Notes: generated by a model not told the origin, from the sequence alone. Positions 41,668-51,514 are shown, counted from the stretch's first letter. The stretch is 64,000 nucleotides of DNA from an uncultured Ruminococcus sp. (GCA_902765855.1 CACXBF010000015.1:1-64000); one strand, 5' to 3'. A program made the numbers and translations.

Positions 41668-42951
41668 ATGAACAGCGGAAGTATCAGCTTTATAATCATA
41701 TGTTCCGCACTGGTTTTCCTGATGACCCCAGCACTCGCATTTTTTTATGGAGGTCTTGTAAGAAGAAAAAATGTCCTTAACACAATGTTCGCAACAATGT
41801 TTATTGCAGGTACTGCGATAGTTATGTGGATTTTGTTTGGCTATTCACTTTCTTTCGGAAGTGATGTTGGCGGAGTTATCGGAGGTTTCGATTTTCTCGG
41901 CTTTAATAATGTAAGTATTTCAGAAAGCACAAGAGGACTTGAAATTCCTGACGCACTTTTCGCAGGTTTCCAGATGATGTTTGCGGTAATCACACCTGCT
42001 CTTATAACTGGTGCTATTGCAGGTAGAATGAAATTTAAGGCACTTGTTCCTTTTATCTGCCTTTGGTCAATCGTTGTTTACTATCCGCTCGCACATATGG
42101 TATGGGGCGGCGGTTTCCTCGGAGCAGGAACTGACGGCGGACTTTTCGGCACAGGTCTTTACCTCAATTCCGTAGACTTTGCCGGTGGTAATGTCGTACA
42201 TATTAGTTCAGGCATTACTGGTCTTGTTCTTGCAATTATTCTTGGCAAGAGAAGAGATTATGAGAGAAGTGCTTATAAGCCACACAATATTCCATTCGTA
42301 CTTCTTGGTGCAGCATTGCTTTGGTTCGGTTGGTTTGGCTTTAATGCAGGTAGCGCACTTGCAGCAAATGGCACAGCGGTTCACGCATTTATGACATCGG
42401 CAGTTTCTTCAGCAGCAGCTTTGGTTTCTTGGATGTTTATTGATGTTGTTAAGACAGGCAAACCAACACTCGTTGGTTGCTCAACAGGTCTTGTTGTAGG
42501 TCTTGTCGCAATTACACCGGGCGCAGGATTTGTTCCGATGTGGTCAGCAATTCTTATCGGTTTGCTTGTAAGCCCTATTTGCTACTTCGGCGTACATCTC
42601 ATAAAGAGAGTATTTAAGATTGATGATGCACTTGACGCATTCGGCTGCCACGGCATCGGCGGTATCTGGGGCGGTATAGCAACAGGGCTTTTCGGTGTTA
42701 AGGAGCTTGCTCCTGGCGTTGAATCCGGTGCAAAGTGGAATGGTCTTATCTATGGCGAAACAGGCTTATTCTTTGCACAGGTAGAAAGCATTTTAGTAAC
42801 TGTTCTTGTAGCTGTTGTAGGTACACTTATTTGTGTAGGTATCGTAAGATTGTTCACAAAGCTCCGTGTTTCAGAGATGGACGAAAGAGTTGGTATGGAT
42901 ATTACACAACACGGCGAAAGTGCATATCCGTCATTTAACGGTCTTGATTGA
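41668..42951 (+). CDS. amt: Ammonium transporter
   Basis: A 427-residue Amt with about eleven membrane helices. Conserved segments are ALAFFYGGLVRRKN, GRMKFKALVPF, HMVWGGGFLG, DFAGGNVVHISSG (first pore histidine region), GWFGFNAGSALA and DAFGCHGIGGIWGGIATGLF (second pore histidine). It takes up ammonium and is controlled by the P-II protein encoded next. GAGGAGAG precedes the ATG. Confidence 0.95.
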   Translation: MNSGSISFIIICSALVFLMTPALAFFYGGLVRRKNVLNTMFATMFIAGTAIVMWILFGYSLSFGSDVGGVIGGFDFLGFNNVSISESTRGLEIPDALFAGFQMMFAVITPALITGAIAGRMKFKALVPFICLWSIVVYYPLAHMVWGGGFLGAGTDGGLFGTGLYLNSVDFAGGNVVHISSGITGLVLAIILGKRRDYERSAYKPHNIPFVLLGAALLWFGWFGFNAGSALAANGTAVHAFMTSAVSSAAALVSWMFIDVVKTGKPTLVGCSTGLVVGLVAITPGAGFVPMWSAILIGLLVSPICYFGVHLIKRVFKIDDALDAFGCHGIGGIWGGIATGLFGVKELAPGVESGAKWNGLIYGETGLFFAQVESILVTVLVAVVGTLICVGIVRLFTKLRVSEMDERVGMDITQHGESAYPSFNGLD

Positions 42952-42972
42952 TATATGAAAGGGTGAGTTTTT

Positions 42973-43314
42973 GTGAAGAAGATAGAGGCTATCGTTCGTC
43001 CTGAAAAATATGAAGAAGTAAAGGACGCATTAGAGTCCATAGAAGTTCGAGGAATCACAGTATCTCAGGTTATGGGCTGCGGACATCAGAAAGGTTCAAC
43101 TGAAAATATTCGTGGCGTTGATGTCAGTATAACGATGATACCGAAGATTAAATTTGAAATTGTAGTTTCTACAGAAGAATGGGCAGAAAAAACCATAGAT
43201 GTTATCCAAAAGACAGCTTGTACAGGACATATCGGTGACGGTAAAATCTTTGTCTATGATTTAGATAATGTAGTAAGAATTCGTACTAATGAACGAGGAG
43301 TAAAAGCAATTTAA
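42973..43314 (+). CDS. glnK: P-II family nitrogen regulator
   Basis: A 113-residue P-II protein from a GTG start after AAAGGGTGAG. KKIEAIVRPEKYEEVKDAL and TVSQVMGCGHQKGS are the family N-terminus; GHIGDGKIFVY is the ATP/2-oxoglutarate site. The T-loop reads STENIRGVDV, so the tyrosine that is uridylylated in proteobacterial GlnK/GlnB is an isoleucine. Control is therefore probably by ligand binding alone. Encoded just after amt, which it would block when nitrogen is plentiful. Confidence 0.93.
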   Translation: MKKIEAIVRPEKYEEVKDALESIEVRGITVSQVMGCGHQKGSTENIRGVDVSITMIPKIKFEIVVSTEEWAEKTIDVIQKTACTGHIGDGKIFVYDLDNVVRIRTNERGVKAI

Positions 43315-43350
43315 TCTGATGTATAAAACATTGTAATTTACTGCAAAATA

Positions 43351-43395
43351 ATGCAGTGGTTCAGAATTTTATATTTCTGACCACTGCATTTTTAT
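43351..43395 (+). terminator. Terminator of amt-glnK
   Basis: ATGCAGTGGTTCAGAA and TTCTGACCACTGCAT arms pair over 15 bp; TTTTTATTTT follows. Confidence 0.88.
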
Positions 43396-43640
43396 TTTAC
43401 CTTCTTTAAGACTATTAAAAGTTTCGCTCGAGCCTTTTCTACACCAGCTTTGCTGGTGAAAGCTGCTCGCAGTTTTCAAAGGCAGAGCCTTTGGTCGCTC
43501 TCCGCAGAGAGCGAAACACTTTATACTTCTCTCTGAGCGCAGGAGGGTAGAAAAACATTCCAGTGGAATGTTTTTCGTAGGGAACCCTCGCAGGGGGTTC
43601 CCTAATAGAGTGGCACTGCTTATAAGACTTAGAATTGGTT
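43396..43640. repeat. Palindrome-rich dispersed intergenic repeat, copy 2 (divergent)
   Basis: A non-coding GC-richer block. It opens TTAAGACTATTAAAAGTTTC GCTCGAGCCTTTT, the same end module as copy 3 at 46532. Inside are the palindromes CACCAGCTTTGCTGGTG, TCGCTCTCCGCAGAGAGCGA, AACATTCCAGTGGAATGTT and GGGAACCCTCGCAGGGGGTTCCC, different from those in the other copies. The family thus looks like shared ends with exchangeable palindromic cores. The rest of 43641-43921 has only the promoter below. Confidence 0.55.
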
Positions 43641-43753
43641 TTGCAAGCAAAATATTGAGCTTGTCAATCAATTTATATTGTTGAAGTTGAGGTGATTATC
43701 TATGCAATATTCTTATTATGGAGTAGGGCTGATTAAATATTTTTATATAGCTA

Positions 43754-43782
43754 TTGGAAAGTAATGAAAAATGTGGTATAAT
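43754..43782 (+). promoter_or_regulatory. Promoter of the yfmF-yfmH pair
   Basis: TTGGAA (43754-43759), 17-bp spacer, TATAAT (43777-43782). Confidence 0.7.
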
Positions 43783-43921
43783 ACCTAAGGTATATCATAA
43801 TTTAGAGCGCTTTATGTAAGGCTTTAATAGGGATTTACTTTTAAGTGTGAAACACAGTAGTATCTTTTGCTGTATAAATACACTTATTTTAATTCATATA
43901 AATATAAAAAGAAAGGGCGTA

Positions 43922-45199
43922 ATGAAAATAATGTCTGAAATAATTAGAGAGAAAATCGCCGATGGCGTATATTTTAATTTCATTCCTGATAACCGTTTCA
44001 AAACAATACGTATAACCGCATCGCTGTTTTTGCCAATAACAAATGAAACAGCTTCCGCAAATGCTCTTGCAGCAAGCCTTATAACACGCTCATGCAAGGC
44101 TTATCCTGATTTTACATCACTTGCAAGAAAACTCGATGAGCTTTATGGTGCAGCGCTTTATTCAACAGTAAGAAAGCTTGGCGAAATTCAAGAGCTTAGA
44201 TTTACTGTTTCAGGTATTGATGACAAATACGCACTCGATAGCGTTAAGATTTCTAAGGAGCTTACAGAACTCCTTTGCTCTGCATTGTTTGAGCCAAATA
44301 TTCAGGAGGATGCTTTCCTTGATAGCGAATTTGCCGGTGAACGCCGTCAACTTATAGAGGAGCTTGATTCTGAATTTAATGAAAAGCGTCTTTATGCAGT
44401 AAAACGCTGCACAGAGATTATGTGCGAAAATGAGCCATTCTCTGTAAACAGAATCGGCACAAAAGAAAGTCTTATGGATACTACAAGTGAACAGGCTTAC
44501 AAGGCTTGGACTAATGCGATAGAATCGGCTAAGATTGAGCTTTATATGCTTGGTAATACAGAACCTCAGAATGCACTCAGTGCCTTTAGAAAGGTATTCG
44601 AAGGAAAGAATCGTTCGATCGGACTTTCAACAACTCTTGTTACAAAAGCTGACAAGGTTAAGAGAGTTACAGAGCGTCAGGAGGTTACACAATCTAAGCT
44701 TGTAATGGGTTTGAGAACTCCATACGCAGAACCTTATACAGATATTGCAGCAGCAAAGCTTATGTGTGCTGTACTCGGTGGAACACCAAGCTCAAAGCTC
44801 TTTATGAATGTTCGTGAAAAGATGAGCCTTTGCTATTATTGTGCTGCAAGATATAATCCTAATAAGGGAATTATTATTATAGATAGTGGCGTTGAAAACG
44901 CTAATATCGAAAAGACAGAAGCTGCCATTCTCGACCAGCTTAAATCTATGCAGGCAGGAGATATTACAGATGAAGAAATTGATGCAGCAAAGCTTGCACT
45001 CAAAAATGCCTATATAACCTCTCTTGATAGCCTTGCATCAATCGAGAATTTTTATCTTTCACAAACCTTCAATCGTGAAACACTCACACCCGAAGAATCT
45101 GCCGAGAAAATTATGGCGGTGACTAAGGAACAAATTATAGAGGCTGCAAAGACTGTTTCACTTGATACAATTTACGTTCTTACAAGCAACGAGAAATAA
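43922..45199 (+). CDS. yfmF: M16-family peptidase-like protein YfmF
   Basis: A 425-residue M16 protein from the ATG at 43922 (AAGAAAGGG in front; an upstream in-frame start at 43847 has no site). The fold is seen in LARKLDELYGAALYSTVRKLG and the C-terminal R/Y motif MNVREKMSLCYYCAARYNP. It has no HxxEH zinc motif, so it is the inactive partner of the active subunit encoded next. In Bacillus this pair is linked to EF-P modification. The two genes are 24 bases apart. Confidence 0.85.
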   Translation: MKIMSEIIREKIADGVYFNFIPDNRFKTIRITASLFLPITNETASANALAASLITRSCKAYPDFTSLARKLDELYGAALYSTVRKLGEIQELRFTVSGIDDKYALDSVKISKELTELLCSALFEPNIQEDAFLDSEFAGERRQLIEELDSEFNEKRLYAVKRCTEIMCENEPFSVNRIGTKESLMDTTSEQAYKAWTNAIESAKIELYMLGNTEPQNALSAFRKVFEGKNRSIGLSTTLVTKADKVKRVTERQEVTQSKLVMGLRTPYAEPYTDIAAAKLMCAVLGGTPSSKLFMNVREKMSLCYYCAARYNPNKGIIIIDSGVENANIEKTEAAILDQLKSMQAGDITDEEIDAAKLALKNAYITSLDSLASIENFYLSQTFNRETLTPEESAEKIMAVTKEQIIEAAKTVSLDTIYVLTSNEK

Positions 45200-45223
45200 T
45201 TTTTATAAAAGGGGAGAAAGAAT

Positions 45224-46498
45224 TTGAATAAAATGGAAATTTCAGAAGTAAAAAGCGAAAAGCTTAATGATAAATATTATAAAATAAAGCATACATCAGG
45301 ACTTACTATATATGTCAGTCCAAAGGAGGGTTATAAGTCTGCTTATGCGATATTCGGAACACATTTTGGTTCGGTAAACTCTCATTTCATAGCAAATGGC
45401 AAAGAAGTTATTGTGCCGGACGGAATTGCACACTATCTTGAGCATAAACTTTTCGAAAGCGAGGACGGCGACGCTTTTACAAAGTATGCAAAGACAGGCG
45501 CTAATGCTAATGCTTATACCTCTTTTAATACGACTTGCTATCTGTTCTCTTGCACAGATAAGTTTGATGAAAGTCTTAGAATTTTGCTTAATTTCGTTCG
45601 CGACCCTTATTTCACTAAGGAAACTGTTGCTAAGGAACAAGGTATTATCGGTCAGGAAATCAAGATGTATGACGATAGTCCGGACTGGAGAGTTATGATG
45701 AATCTTATCTCTTCAATGTTCCAGAAGCACCCTGTTAGAAAGGATATTGCAGGAACAGTCGAAACTATTGCAGAGATTACCCCTGAATTGCTCTATACTT
45801 GCTACAACAGCTACTATAACCTTAATAATATGGTTCTTTCTGTTGCTGGTAATGTTACACCTGAACAAGTTATTGCTATTGCAGATGAAATCCTTACAAA
45901 GCAAGATGAGCCTTTGGATACAAAGTCGATTTTCCCTGATGAACCTTATGAGGTTGGTCAGGATTATGTTGAACAGAAATTATCTGTTGCTGTACCGCTT
46001 TTTCAGCTTGGTTTTAAGGAAGATGCAGGCGATAAACGCTTAACTTCTAAGGAAATTGCTGAAACAGATATTCTTCTGTCTGCTTTTGCAGGAGAGGCTT
46101 CACCACTCTATAAGCGACTTCTTGATGATGAGCTTATCAATCAAAGCTTTGGGTATGAGTATTTCGAGGAAATGGGTTATCGTGCAGTGATTTTTGCAGC
46201 TGAAACTCGTTTCCCTGAGAGAGTTGCTGAGATTATCAAGCAAGCTGCCGAGGAACTTCATAAAAATGGTGTTCCGAAAGAGGAATTTGAGAGAGCTAAG
46301 AGAGCTATTTATGGTAAAAATATTGCCGCTCTTAATAGTCCTGAAAATACTGCGACCATTATGGCATCATTCGATTTTGCGGGCAGAGAACTTTATGAAT
46401 ATATGGACGCTATTGCAAATGCAAATCTTGATGATATTAACGAAAGACTTAAATCACAGCTTGACTCAAATAATACAACACTTTCAGTAGTTAAATAA
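45224..46498 (+). CDS. yfmH: M16-family zinc peptidase YfmH
   Basis: A 424-residue protein with the inverted zinc motif HYLEHKLFE (HxxEH, about residue 68) and the downstream glutamate region NAYTSFNTTCYLFSC. The start is TTG at 45224 after GGGGAG; an ATG three codons later is the alternative. It is the active subunit of the YfmF/YfmH heterodimer. A 423-bp gap after it contains a dispersed repeat. Confidence 0.88.
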   Translation: MNKMEISEVKSEKLNDKYYKIKHTSGLTIYVSPKEGYKSAYAIFGTHFGSVNSHFIANGKEVIVPDGIAHYLEHKLFESEDGDAFTKYAKTGANANAYTSFNTTCYLFSCTDKFDESLRILLNFVRDPYFTKETVAKEQGIIGQEIKMYDDSPDWRVMMNLISSMFQKHPVRKDIAGTVETIAEITPELLYTCYNSYYNLNNMVLSVAGNVTPEQVIAIADEILTKQDEPLDTKSIFPDEPYEVGQDYVEQKLSVAVPLFQLGFKEDAGDKRLTSKEIAETDILLSAFAGEASPLYKRLLDDELINQSFGYEYFEEMGYRAVIFAAETRFPERVAEIIKQAAEELHKNGVPKEEFERAKRAIYGKNIAALNSPENTATIMASFDFAGRELYEYMDAIANANLDDINERLKSQLDSNNTTLSVVK

Positions 46499-46531
46499 TT
46501 ATATAACGATTGCCTATTAGCGAATAGACTT

Positions 46532-46841
46532 CCCTAAGACAATTAAAAGTTTCGCTTGAGCCTTTTCAAAGGCTCACAGGGTCGAGGGACGGGGTCCCTC
46601 GTGGGTTTTAAGGGCAACGCCCTTAACATTTCTTGCCTCCTAAGGGGCGAACGAAGTTCGCCCCTTTTAACTAATGTTATCGACAGAGAAAATTAAGCGG
46701 TGGACGAGGTCCACCGCTTGAGAAGAAAGAGATGTTAAGGGCTTCGCCCTTAAAACCCACCAAAGGCTCTGCCGTAGGTGACTACCTTTGGAATCCGCAA
46801 GCCTTTAAAAAGGCTTGACCTAAACTTTGAGTGTCTTGGGC
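46532..46841. repeat. Palindrome-rich dispersed repeat with terminal inverted repeats, copy 3
   Basis: About 310 bp. The left end (CCCTAAGACAATTAAAAGTT then TCGCTTGAGCC) and right end (GGCTTGACCTAAACTTTGAG then TGTCTTGGG) are imperfect inverted repeats of each other. Inside, in the order of copy 1, are a GGTCGAGGGAC/GTCCCTCG palindrome, GTTTTAAGGGCAACGCCCTTAA, GGGGCGAACGAAGTTCGCCCC, AGCGGTGGACGAGGTCCACCGCT and GTTAAGGGCTTCGCCCTTAA. No open frame. Behaves like a non-autonomous MITE-like element; no transposase seen. Confidence 0.65.
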
Positions 46842-46921
46842 AAGTGCATATGCTAAGCGGTCAAAGTAATTACCAATGAACGCAGTTCACCCCTACATCT
46901 AACGATGAAAGGATAATTAAA

Positions 46922-47758
46922 ATGTCAGATATGAATGTATCTTTTCCACATCTGGGCATAAGTTTGAATATAAATAATGTCGCCTTTTCAATAGGCGATT
47001 ATCATATCTATTGGTATGGAATTATAATCGGAATTGGCTTTATTCTCGCATTTATTTATGCGATGATGAGTTTGAAGCGCTTTAAAATTCCGAGTGAGAA
47101 ATTTCTTGATTGTGTTATTGTCGGCCTTATAACCGCAATAATTGGTGCAAGACTTTACTATGTATTTTTCTCGTGGGATTTTTACAGTAGTCACCCCGAT
47201 AAAATCTTTGCGATACACGATGGCGGACTTGCGATTTATGGCGGTCTTATCGGAGCATTGCTTGGTGGCTGTATCGTTGCGAAAATTCTCAAGCTTAATA
47301 TTCCTGCGATACTTGATGTTGCCTCACTTGGTTTTTTGATTGGACAAGGTATAGGCAGATGGGGCAATTTCATAAATCAAGAGGCTTTCGGTACAGAAAC
47401 TAATCTTCCTTGGGGAATGATGAGCGAAAATACCGGCGGAGTAACAGTTCACCCTTGTTTTTTGTATGAATCATTGTGGTGTTTGCTTGGCTTTGTGCTT
47501 TTGCACTTCTTTAGCAAGAAATTTCAGAAGTATTATGGACAGATTTTCTTGCTTTACCTTGTATGGTATGGCTTTGAGCGAATGATAGTTGAAGGCTTGA
47601 GAACAGATAGCCTTTATACACCATTCTTAAATCTTCGTGTATCGCAGATTCTTTCAGCGGTGGTTATGATAGCAGGAATTGTGATGCTTATTGTATTCCG
47701 CAAGAAAAATAATTTCGTTCATACAACAAAAGCATTAAAGGATAAAGTTAAAGAGTAA
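46922..47758 (+). CDS. lgt: Prolipoprotein diacylglyceryl transferase
   Basis: A 278-residue membrane enzyme with about seven helices. The catalytic-arginine and signature region GQGIGRWGNFINQEAFG, the HDGGLAIYGGLIGA motif (HGG type) and YLVWYGFERMIVEGLRTDSLY are all present. It transfers diacylglycerol from phosphatidylglycerol to the lipobox cysteine of lipoproteins. AAAGGATAA precedes the ATG. folD follows 24 bases downstream. Confidence 0.95.
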   Translation: MSDMNVSFPHLGISLNINNVAFSIGDYHIYWYGIIIGIGFILAFIYAMMSLKRFKIPSEKFLDCVIVGLITAIIGARLYYVFFSWDFYSSHPDKIFAIHDGGLAIYGGLIGALLGGCIVAKILKLNIPAILDVASLGFLIGQGIGRWGNFINQEAFGTETNLPWGMMSENTGGVTVHPCFLYESLWCLLGFVLLHFFSKKFQKYYGQIFLLYLVWYGFERMIVEGLRTDSLYTPFLNLRVSQILSAVVMIAGIVMLIVFRKKNNFVHTTKALKDKVKE

Positions 47759-47782
47759 TTTAATATAAAAGGTGGAAATTTT

Positions 47783-48637
47783 ATGGCTAAGATAATTAAC
47801 GGTAAAGAGGTTTCTAAAAAGGTTCGTGAGAGCGTTAAGGCAGAAACAGAAAAACTAAAGGCACAGGGCATAGTTCCAGGACTTGCAGTTGTTATTGTTG
47901 GTGATGACCCTGCATCAAGAGTTTATGTCAATAACAAGAAAAAGGCTTGTGCAGAAGTTGGTTTTATGTCTGAAGAATACGCACTTCCAGCTGAAACAAC
48001 TCAGGAAGAGCTTCTTGCCCTTGTTGATAAGCTTAATAAAAAGCCTGAAATCAATGGTATTCTTGTTCAGCTTCCATTGCCTAAGCATCTTGATGAAAAG
48101 GCTGTTATTGAGGCAATCAGCCCTGAAAAAGATGTTGACGCTTTCCACGCATCTAATGTTGGTAAGATTATGATAGGTGATTATAAGTTCTTGCCTTGCA
48201 CACCTGCTGGCGTTATGGAGCTTATTCATTCTGAAAATATAGAAATTTCCGGCAAGAATTGTGTTGTAATCGGTAGAAGTAATATTGTTGGTAAGCCTAT
48301 GGCTATGCTTTTACTTCACGAAAACGGCACAGTAACCATTACGCACAGCCGTACAAAGAATCTTGCTGAAATTACAAAAAATGCTGATATTCTTGTTGCG
48401 GCTGTCGGTAAGCCTAAGTTTGTTACAGGCGACATGGTCAAAGAAGGTGCAGTTGTAATTGATGTTGGTATGGACAGAGATGAAAACGGTAAGCTTTGCG
48501 GAGATGTAGATTTCGACAGCGTAGAGCCAAAGGCTTCTTATATAACACCTGTTCCTGGCGGAGTAGGTCCTATGACTATTGCTATGCTTATGAAAAATAC
48601 TCTTATGGCTGCAAAAATTCATGCAGGTATTGAATAA
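47783..48637 (+). CDS. folD: Methylenetetrahydrofolate dehydrogenase/cyclohydrolase
   Basis: A 284-residue bifunctional enzyme of one-carbon metabolism. The catalytic lysine lies in [14 protein letters not shown] (about residue 55); [40 protein letters not shown] (NADP loop) and [14 protein letters not shown] are family signatures. Normal length. AGGTGG precedes the ATG. Confidence 0.96.
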   Translation: MAKIINGKEVSKKVRESVKAETEKLKAQGIVPGLAVVIVGDDPASRVYVNNKKKACAEVGFMSEEYALPAETTQEELLALVDKLNKKPEINGILVQLPLPKHLDEKAVIEAISPEKDVDAFHASNVGKIMIGDYKFLPCTPAGVMELIHSENIEISGKNCVVIGRSNIVGKPMAMLLLHENGTVTITHSRTKNLAEITKNADILVAAVGKPKFVTGDMVKEGAVVIDVGMDRDENGKLCGDVDFDSVEPKASYITPVPGGVGPMTIAMLMKNTLMAAKIHAGIE

Positions 48638-48700
48638 TAAAGGCGGACTATTTTTGTCTGTTTATTAGTTATTATATTTACATATTAAATGAGGTTTTAT

Positions 48701-49582
48701 ATGGAAAACCAAAAGTTATATGAATTTACCCCTGAAACATTGCGTAAGCTACAGCTTAAAGAACTTGATACGCTTGTGTATTTTAAGGAGTTTTGCGATA
48801 AAAATAATTTGCTTTTCTATCTTTGTGGAGGTTGCTGTATAGGGTCGCTCAGAACAGGTGGCTTTATCCCTTGGGACGACGATATAGACATACTTATGCC
48901 GAGAGATGACTATGAAAAGTTATATAAACTTTGGGATAACGGTAAGCAGGAACGCTTTAAACTACTGCGGACAGATGAGAAAATCTTTACAGGAAATATT
49001 TTTACAACGATAGTTGATACTGAAACTACTTGCGTTAAGGCAAATCAGGCTCATCTTGATATACCTTTCGGGATAATGATGGATATTTTCCCGATAGACG
49101 GCTGTCCGAAAGGAAAATTCAAACGCACTATGCAAAAACTGAACGCTATGATTTATTCGCTGTTTCTTGCACAAATCGTTCCGGAAAATCATGGTGGAAT
49201 TATGGCTCTCGGAAGTAAATTTTTGCTTTCGATAGTCAGATCACCAAAAGCTCGTGAGAAAAAATGGCGTAATGCCGAAAGGCGTATGAGCAAATATAAA
49301 ATTGCTGATTGCGAATATATCACAGAGCTTTGCGAGGGCGTACATTCTATGCAACCGGAATATCCTAAGGAATGGTTTGCAAGTGCGGTTTATCGTGAAT
49401 TTGAAGGCTTGCAGATGCCTATTCCTGTCGGCTATGACCTATATCTTAAAAAAGCTTTTGGGGACTATATGACACTTCCGCCAAAAGATAAGCAAATACC
49501 TCATCACGATATGATTTTAGTTGATACAGAAAGAAGCTATAAAGAGGTTTTGAAGGGGAAGAAACCTTCGGAACTTTTATAG
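48701..49582 (+). CDS. LicD-family phosphotransferase
   Basis: About 293 residues from the ATG at 48701 (TGAGG in front; an ATG at 48689 is also possible). LicD proteins attach phosphocholine or similar groups to surface glycans. The catalytic block GCCIGSLRTGGFIPWDDDID shows the DDD metal cluster, followed by MPRDDYEKL and MDIFPIDGC. The next genes encode a cytidylyltransferase and an aminotransferase, so the three probably make and attach a modified sugar or alcohol phosphate on a wall polymer. Confidence 0.9.
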   Translation: MENQKLYEFTPETLRKLQLKELDTLVYFKEFCDKNNLLFYLCGGCCIGSLRTGGFIPWDDDIDILMPRDDYEKLYKLWDNGKQERFKLLRTDEKIFTGNIFTTIVDTETTCVKANQAHLDIPFGIMMDIFPIDGCPKGKFKRTMQKLNAMIYSLFLAQIVPENHGGIMALGSKFLLSIVRSPKAREKKWRNAERRMSKYKIADCEYITELCEGVHSMQPEYPKEWFASAVYREFEGLQMPIPVGYDLYLKKAFGDYMTLPPKDKQIPHHDMILVDTERSYKEVLKGKKPSELL

Positions 49583-49593
49583 GAGTTGATAGA

Positions 49594-50304
49594 ATGATTT
49601 TTGCCGCAATAGTTGCGGGCGGAGTCGGTTCAAGAATGAATATCTCGACTATGCCTAAGCAATTTCTGCCACTTGGCGACAAACCGATTATAATTTATAC
49701 GCTCGAAAAATTCTTACTTTCTAAGAAGCTTGATTATATCTATATCGGCGTACATTCAAGCTGGATTTCTCATATGAAAGAGCTTTTAGATGAATTTAAT
49801 ATAGATAAATCAAGGATAAGAATTTCTAGAGGCGGTTCGGACAGAAATTCTACGATTTTCAATATTATTGCAGATATAGAAAAAGAATTCGGCGAAAGTG
49901 ATGAACATATAATCGTAACGCACGATTCCGTTCGCCCGTTTGTCACTCTGAAAATGATTGATGAAAATATCAAGGCGGCTCTTAAATACGGTGCTTGTAA
50001 TACGGTTATTCCTGAGGTGGATACTATAATTGTATCTGAAGACAGCAATATTATTTCAGATATGCCTGATAGAAGTAAAATCTATCATAGTCAGACACCG
50101 CAAAGCTTTAACATAAATCTATTGAAAAGACTTTATAATGCTCTTTCTGCCGAGGAAAAGCTTACTCTTACAGATGCCTGTAAAATATGCTTTATGGGTG
50201 GAGCAGAAGTAAAGCTACTCAAGGGTGACGCTTCAAATATGAAGATAACGACTGTCGGTGACTATAATATAGCCAAGGCGATAGCTGAAAATATGGATAA
50301 TTAA
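49594..50304 (+). CDS. IspD/TarI-type cytidylyltransferase
   Basis: A 236-residue nucleotidyltransferase with IVAGGVGSRMNISTMPKQF (CTP-binding glycine loop), VTHDSVRPFVT and YHSQTPQSFNINLL. The close location next to LicD and a sugar aminotransferase favours TarI-like activity (CDP-ribitol or similar) over IspD (isoprenoid synthesis), but both share these motifs. RBS TAGGAG. Separated by 11 bases from licD. Confidence 0.85.
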   Translation: MIFAAIVAGGVGSRMNISTMPKQFLPLGDKPIIIYTLEKFLLSKKLDYIYIGVHSSWISHMKELLDEFNIDKSRIRISRGGSDRNSTIFNIIADIEKEFGESDEHIIVTHDSVRPFVTLKMIDENIKAALKYGACNTVIPEVDTIIVSEDSNIISDMPDRSKIYHSQTPQSFNINLLKRLYNALSAEEKLTLTDACKICFMGGAEVKLLKGDASNMKITTVGDYNIAKAIAENMDN

Positions 50305-50317
50305 ATGGGGGACAGCA

Positions 50318-51514
50318 ATGAAAATACCATTTTCACCTCCTGATATTGGCGAGGAGGAAATCAGCGAGGTTGCAGATACACTTCGCAGTGGTTGGATAAC
50401 AACAGGTCCTAAAACAAAAAAATTTGAAAAAGAAATAGCTGAATTCTGCGGTACAACAAAGGCGGTTTGTCTTAATTCTGCGACAGCCTCTCTTGAAATG
50501 ACTCTTCGTATTCTCGGAATAGGTGAGGGCGATGAGGTTATCGTTCCTGCATATACTTATACAGCGTCTGCAAGCGTTATATGCCATGTAGGTGCAAAGC
50601 CTGTTATAGTTGATTGTGCAAAAGGAAAGCTACATCTTGATTCTGAAGTTTTGGCAAATGCTATTACCGAGAAAACAAAGGTAGTTATACCTGTTGATAT
50701 CGGTGGAGTTATGTGCGATTATGATAGTATTTTTAAGGTACTTGAGGCTAAGAAATCGCTGTTTAAACCTAAAAATAAAATCCAAGAGGGTTTTGGCAGA
50801 ATTATAGTTCTTGCAGATGGCGCTCATTCTTTTGGCGCAGAATATAAAGCTCAAAAAAGTGGAAGTGTAGCGGATTTTACTGCTTTTTCTTTCCACGCTG
50901 TAAAAAATCTTACTACCGCAGAGGGTGGTGCTGTTACATGGTGTGACAGAGATTTTATTGATAATGACGAGCTTTATAAGCAATATATGCTTTTATCCCT
51001 GCACGGTCAAAATAAAGACGCCCTTGCAAAAACAAGAGCCGGTGCTTGGGAATATGACATAGTTGCACCATATTTTAAGTGCAATATGACAGATATTATG
51101 GCGTCAATCGGACTTGTACAACTTAAACGCTATCCCTCAATGTTGAAAAGACGAAGAGAGATAATCGAATATTACAATTTACAGCTTGATAAGCTTGATA
51201 TGGACTATATGAAGCACTATACCGAAAACGGTAATTCAAGCGGACATCTTTATATTTCGTGGCTTACAGGACACGATTCAGAATTCAGAAATAATGTTAT
51301 TTCAAAAATGGCGGAAATGGGAGTGGCCACTAATGTTCATTATAAGCCATTGCCTATGTTGACAGCTTATAAAAATCTTGGTTTTGATATAAAAAACTAT
51401 CCGAATGCTTTTGAACTATATCAGAATGAAGTGACTTTGCCACTGTATTCCATTCTGACAGATGAACAGATGGAATATGTAATTTCAACACTAAGTGAGT
51501 GTATTAAGGCTTAA
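50318..51514 (+). CDS. DegT/DnrJ/EryC1/StrS-family aminotransferase
   Basis: A 398-residue PLP enzyme of the sugar aminotransferase family. LRSGWITTGPKTKKFEKEIA and NSATASLEMTLRILGIGEGDEVIVPAYTY form the N-terminal part; DGAHSFGAEY and SFHAVKNLTTAEGGAV give the PLP aspartate and lysine (about residue 199). It transfers an amino group to a nucleotide-linked keto-sugar. It lies 13 bases after the cytidylyltransferase. Confidence 0.93.
   Translation: MKIPFSPPDIGEEEISEVADTLRSGWITTGPKTKKFEKEIAEFCGTTKAVCLNSATASLEMTLRILGIGEGDEVIVPAYTYTASASVICHVGAKPVIVDCAKGKLHLDSEVLANAITEKTKVVIPVDIGGVMCDYDSIFKVLEAKKSLFKPKNKIQEGFGRIIVLADGAHSFGAEYKAQKSGSVADFTAFSFHAVKNLTTAEGGAVTWCDRDFIDNDELYKQYMLLSLHGQNKDALAKTRAGAWEYDIVAPYFKCNMTDIMASIGLVQLKRYPSMLKRRREIIEYYNLQLDKLDMDYMKHYTENGNSSGHLYISWLTGHDSEFRNNVISKMAEMGVATNVHYKPLPMLTAYKNLGFDIKNYPNAFELYQNEVTLPLYSILTDEQMEYVISTLSECIKA

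Noticed and set aside
43490-43520. Palindrome GGTCGCTCTCCGCAGAGAGCG resembling the CRISPR repeat stem
   Set aside because: It lacks the 3' handle GTGGATTGAAAT and the loop, and it belongs to a dispersed repeat made of several such palindromes.
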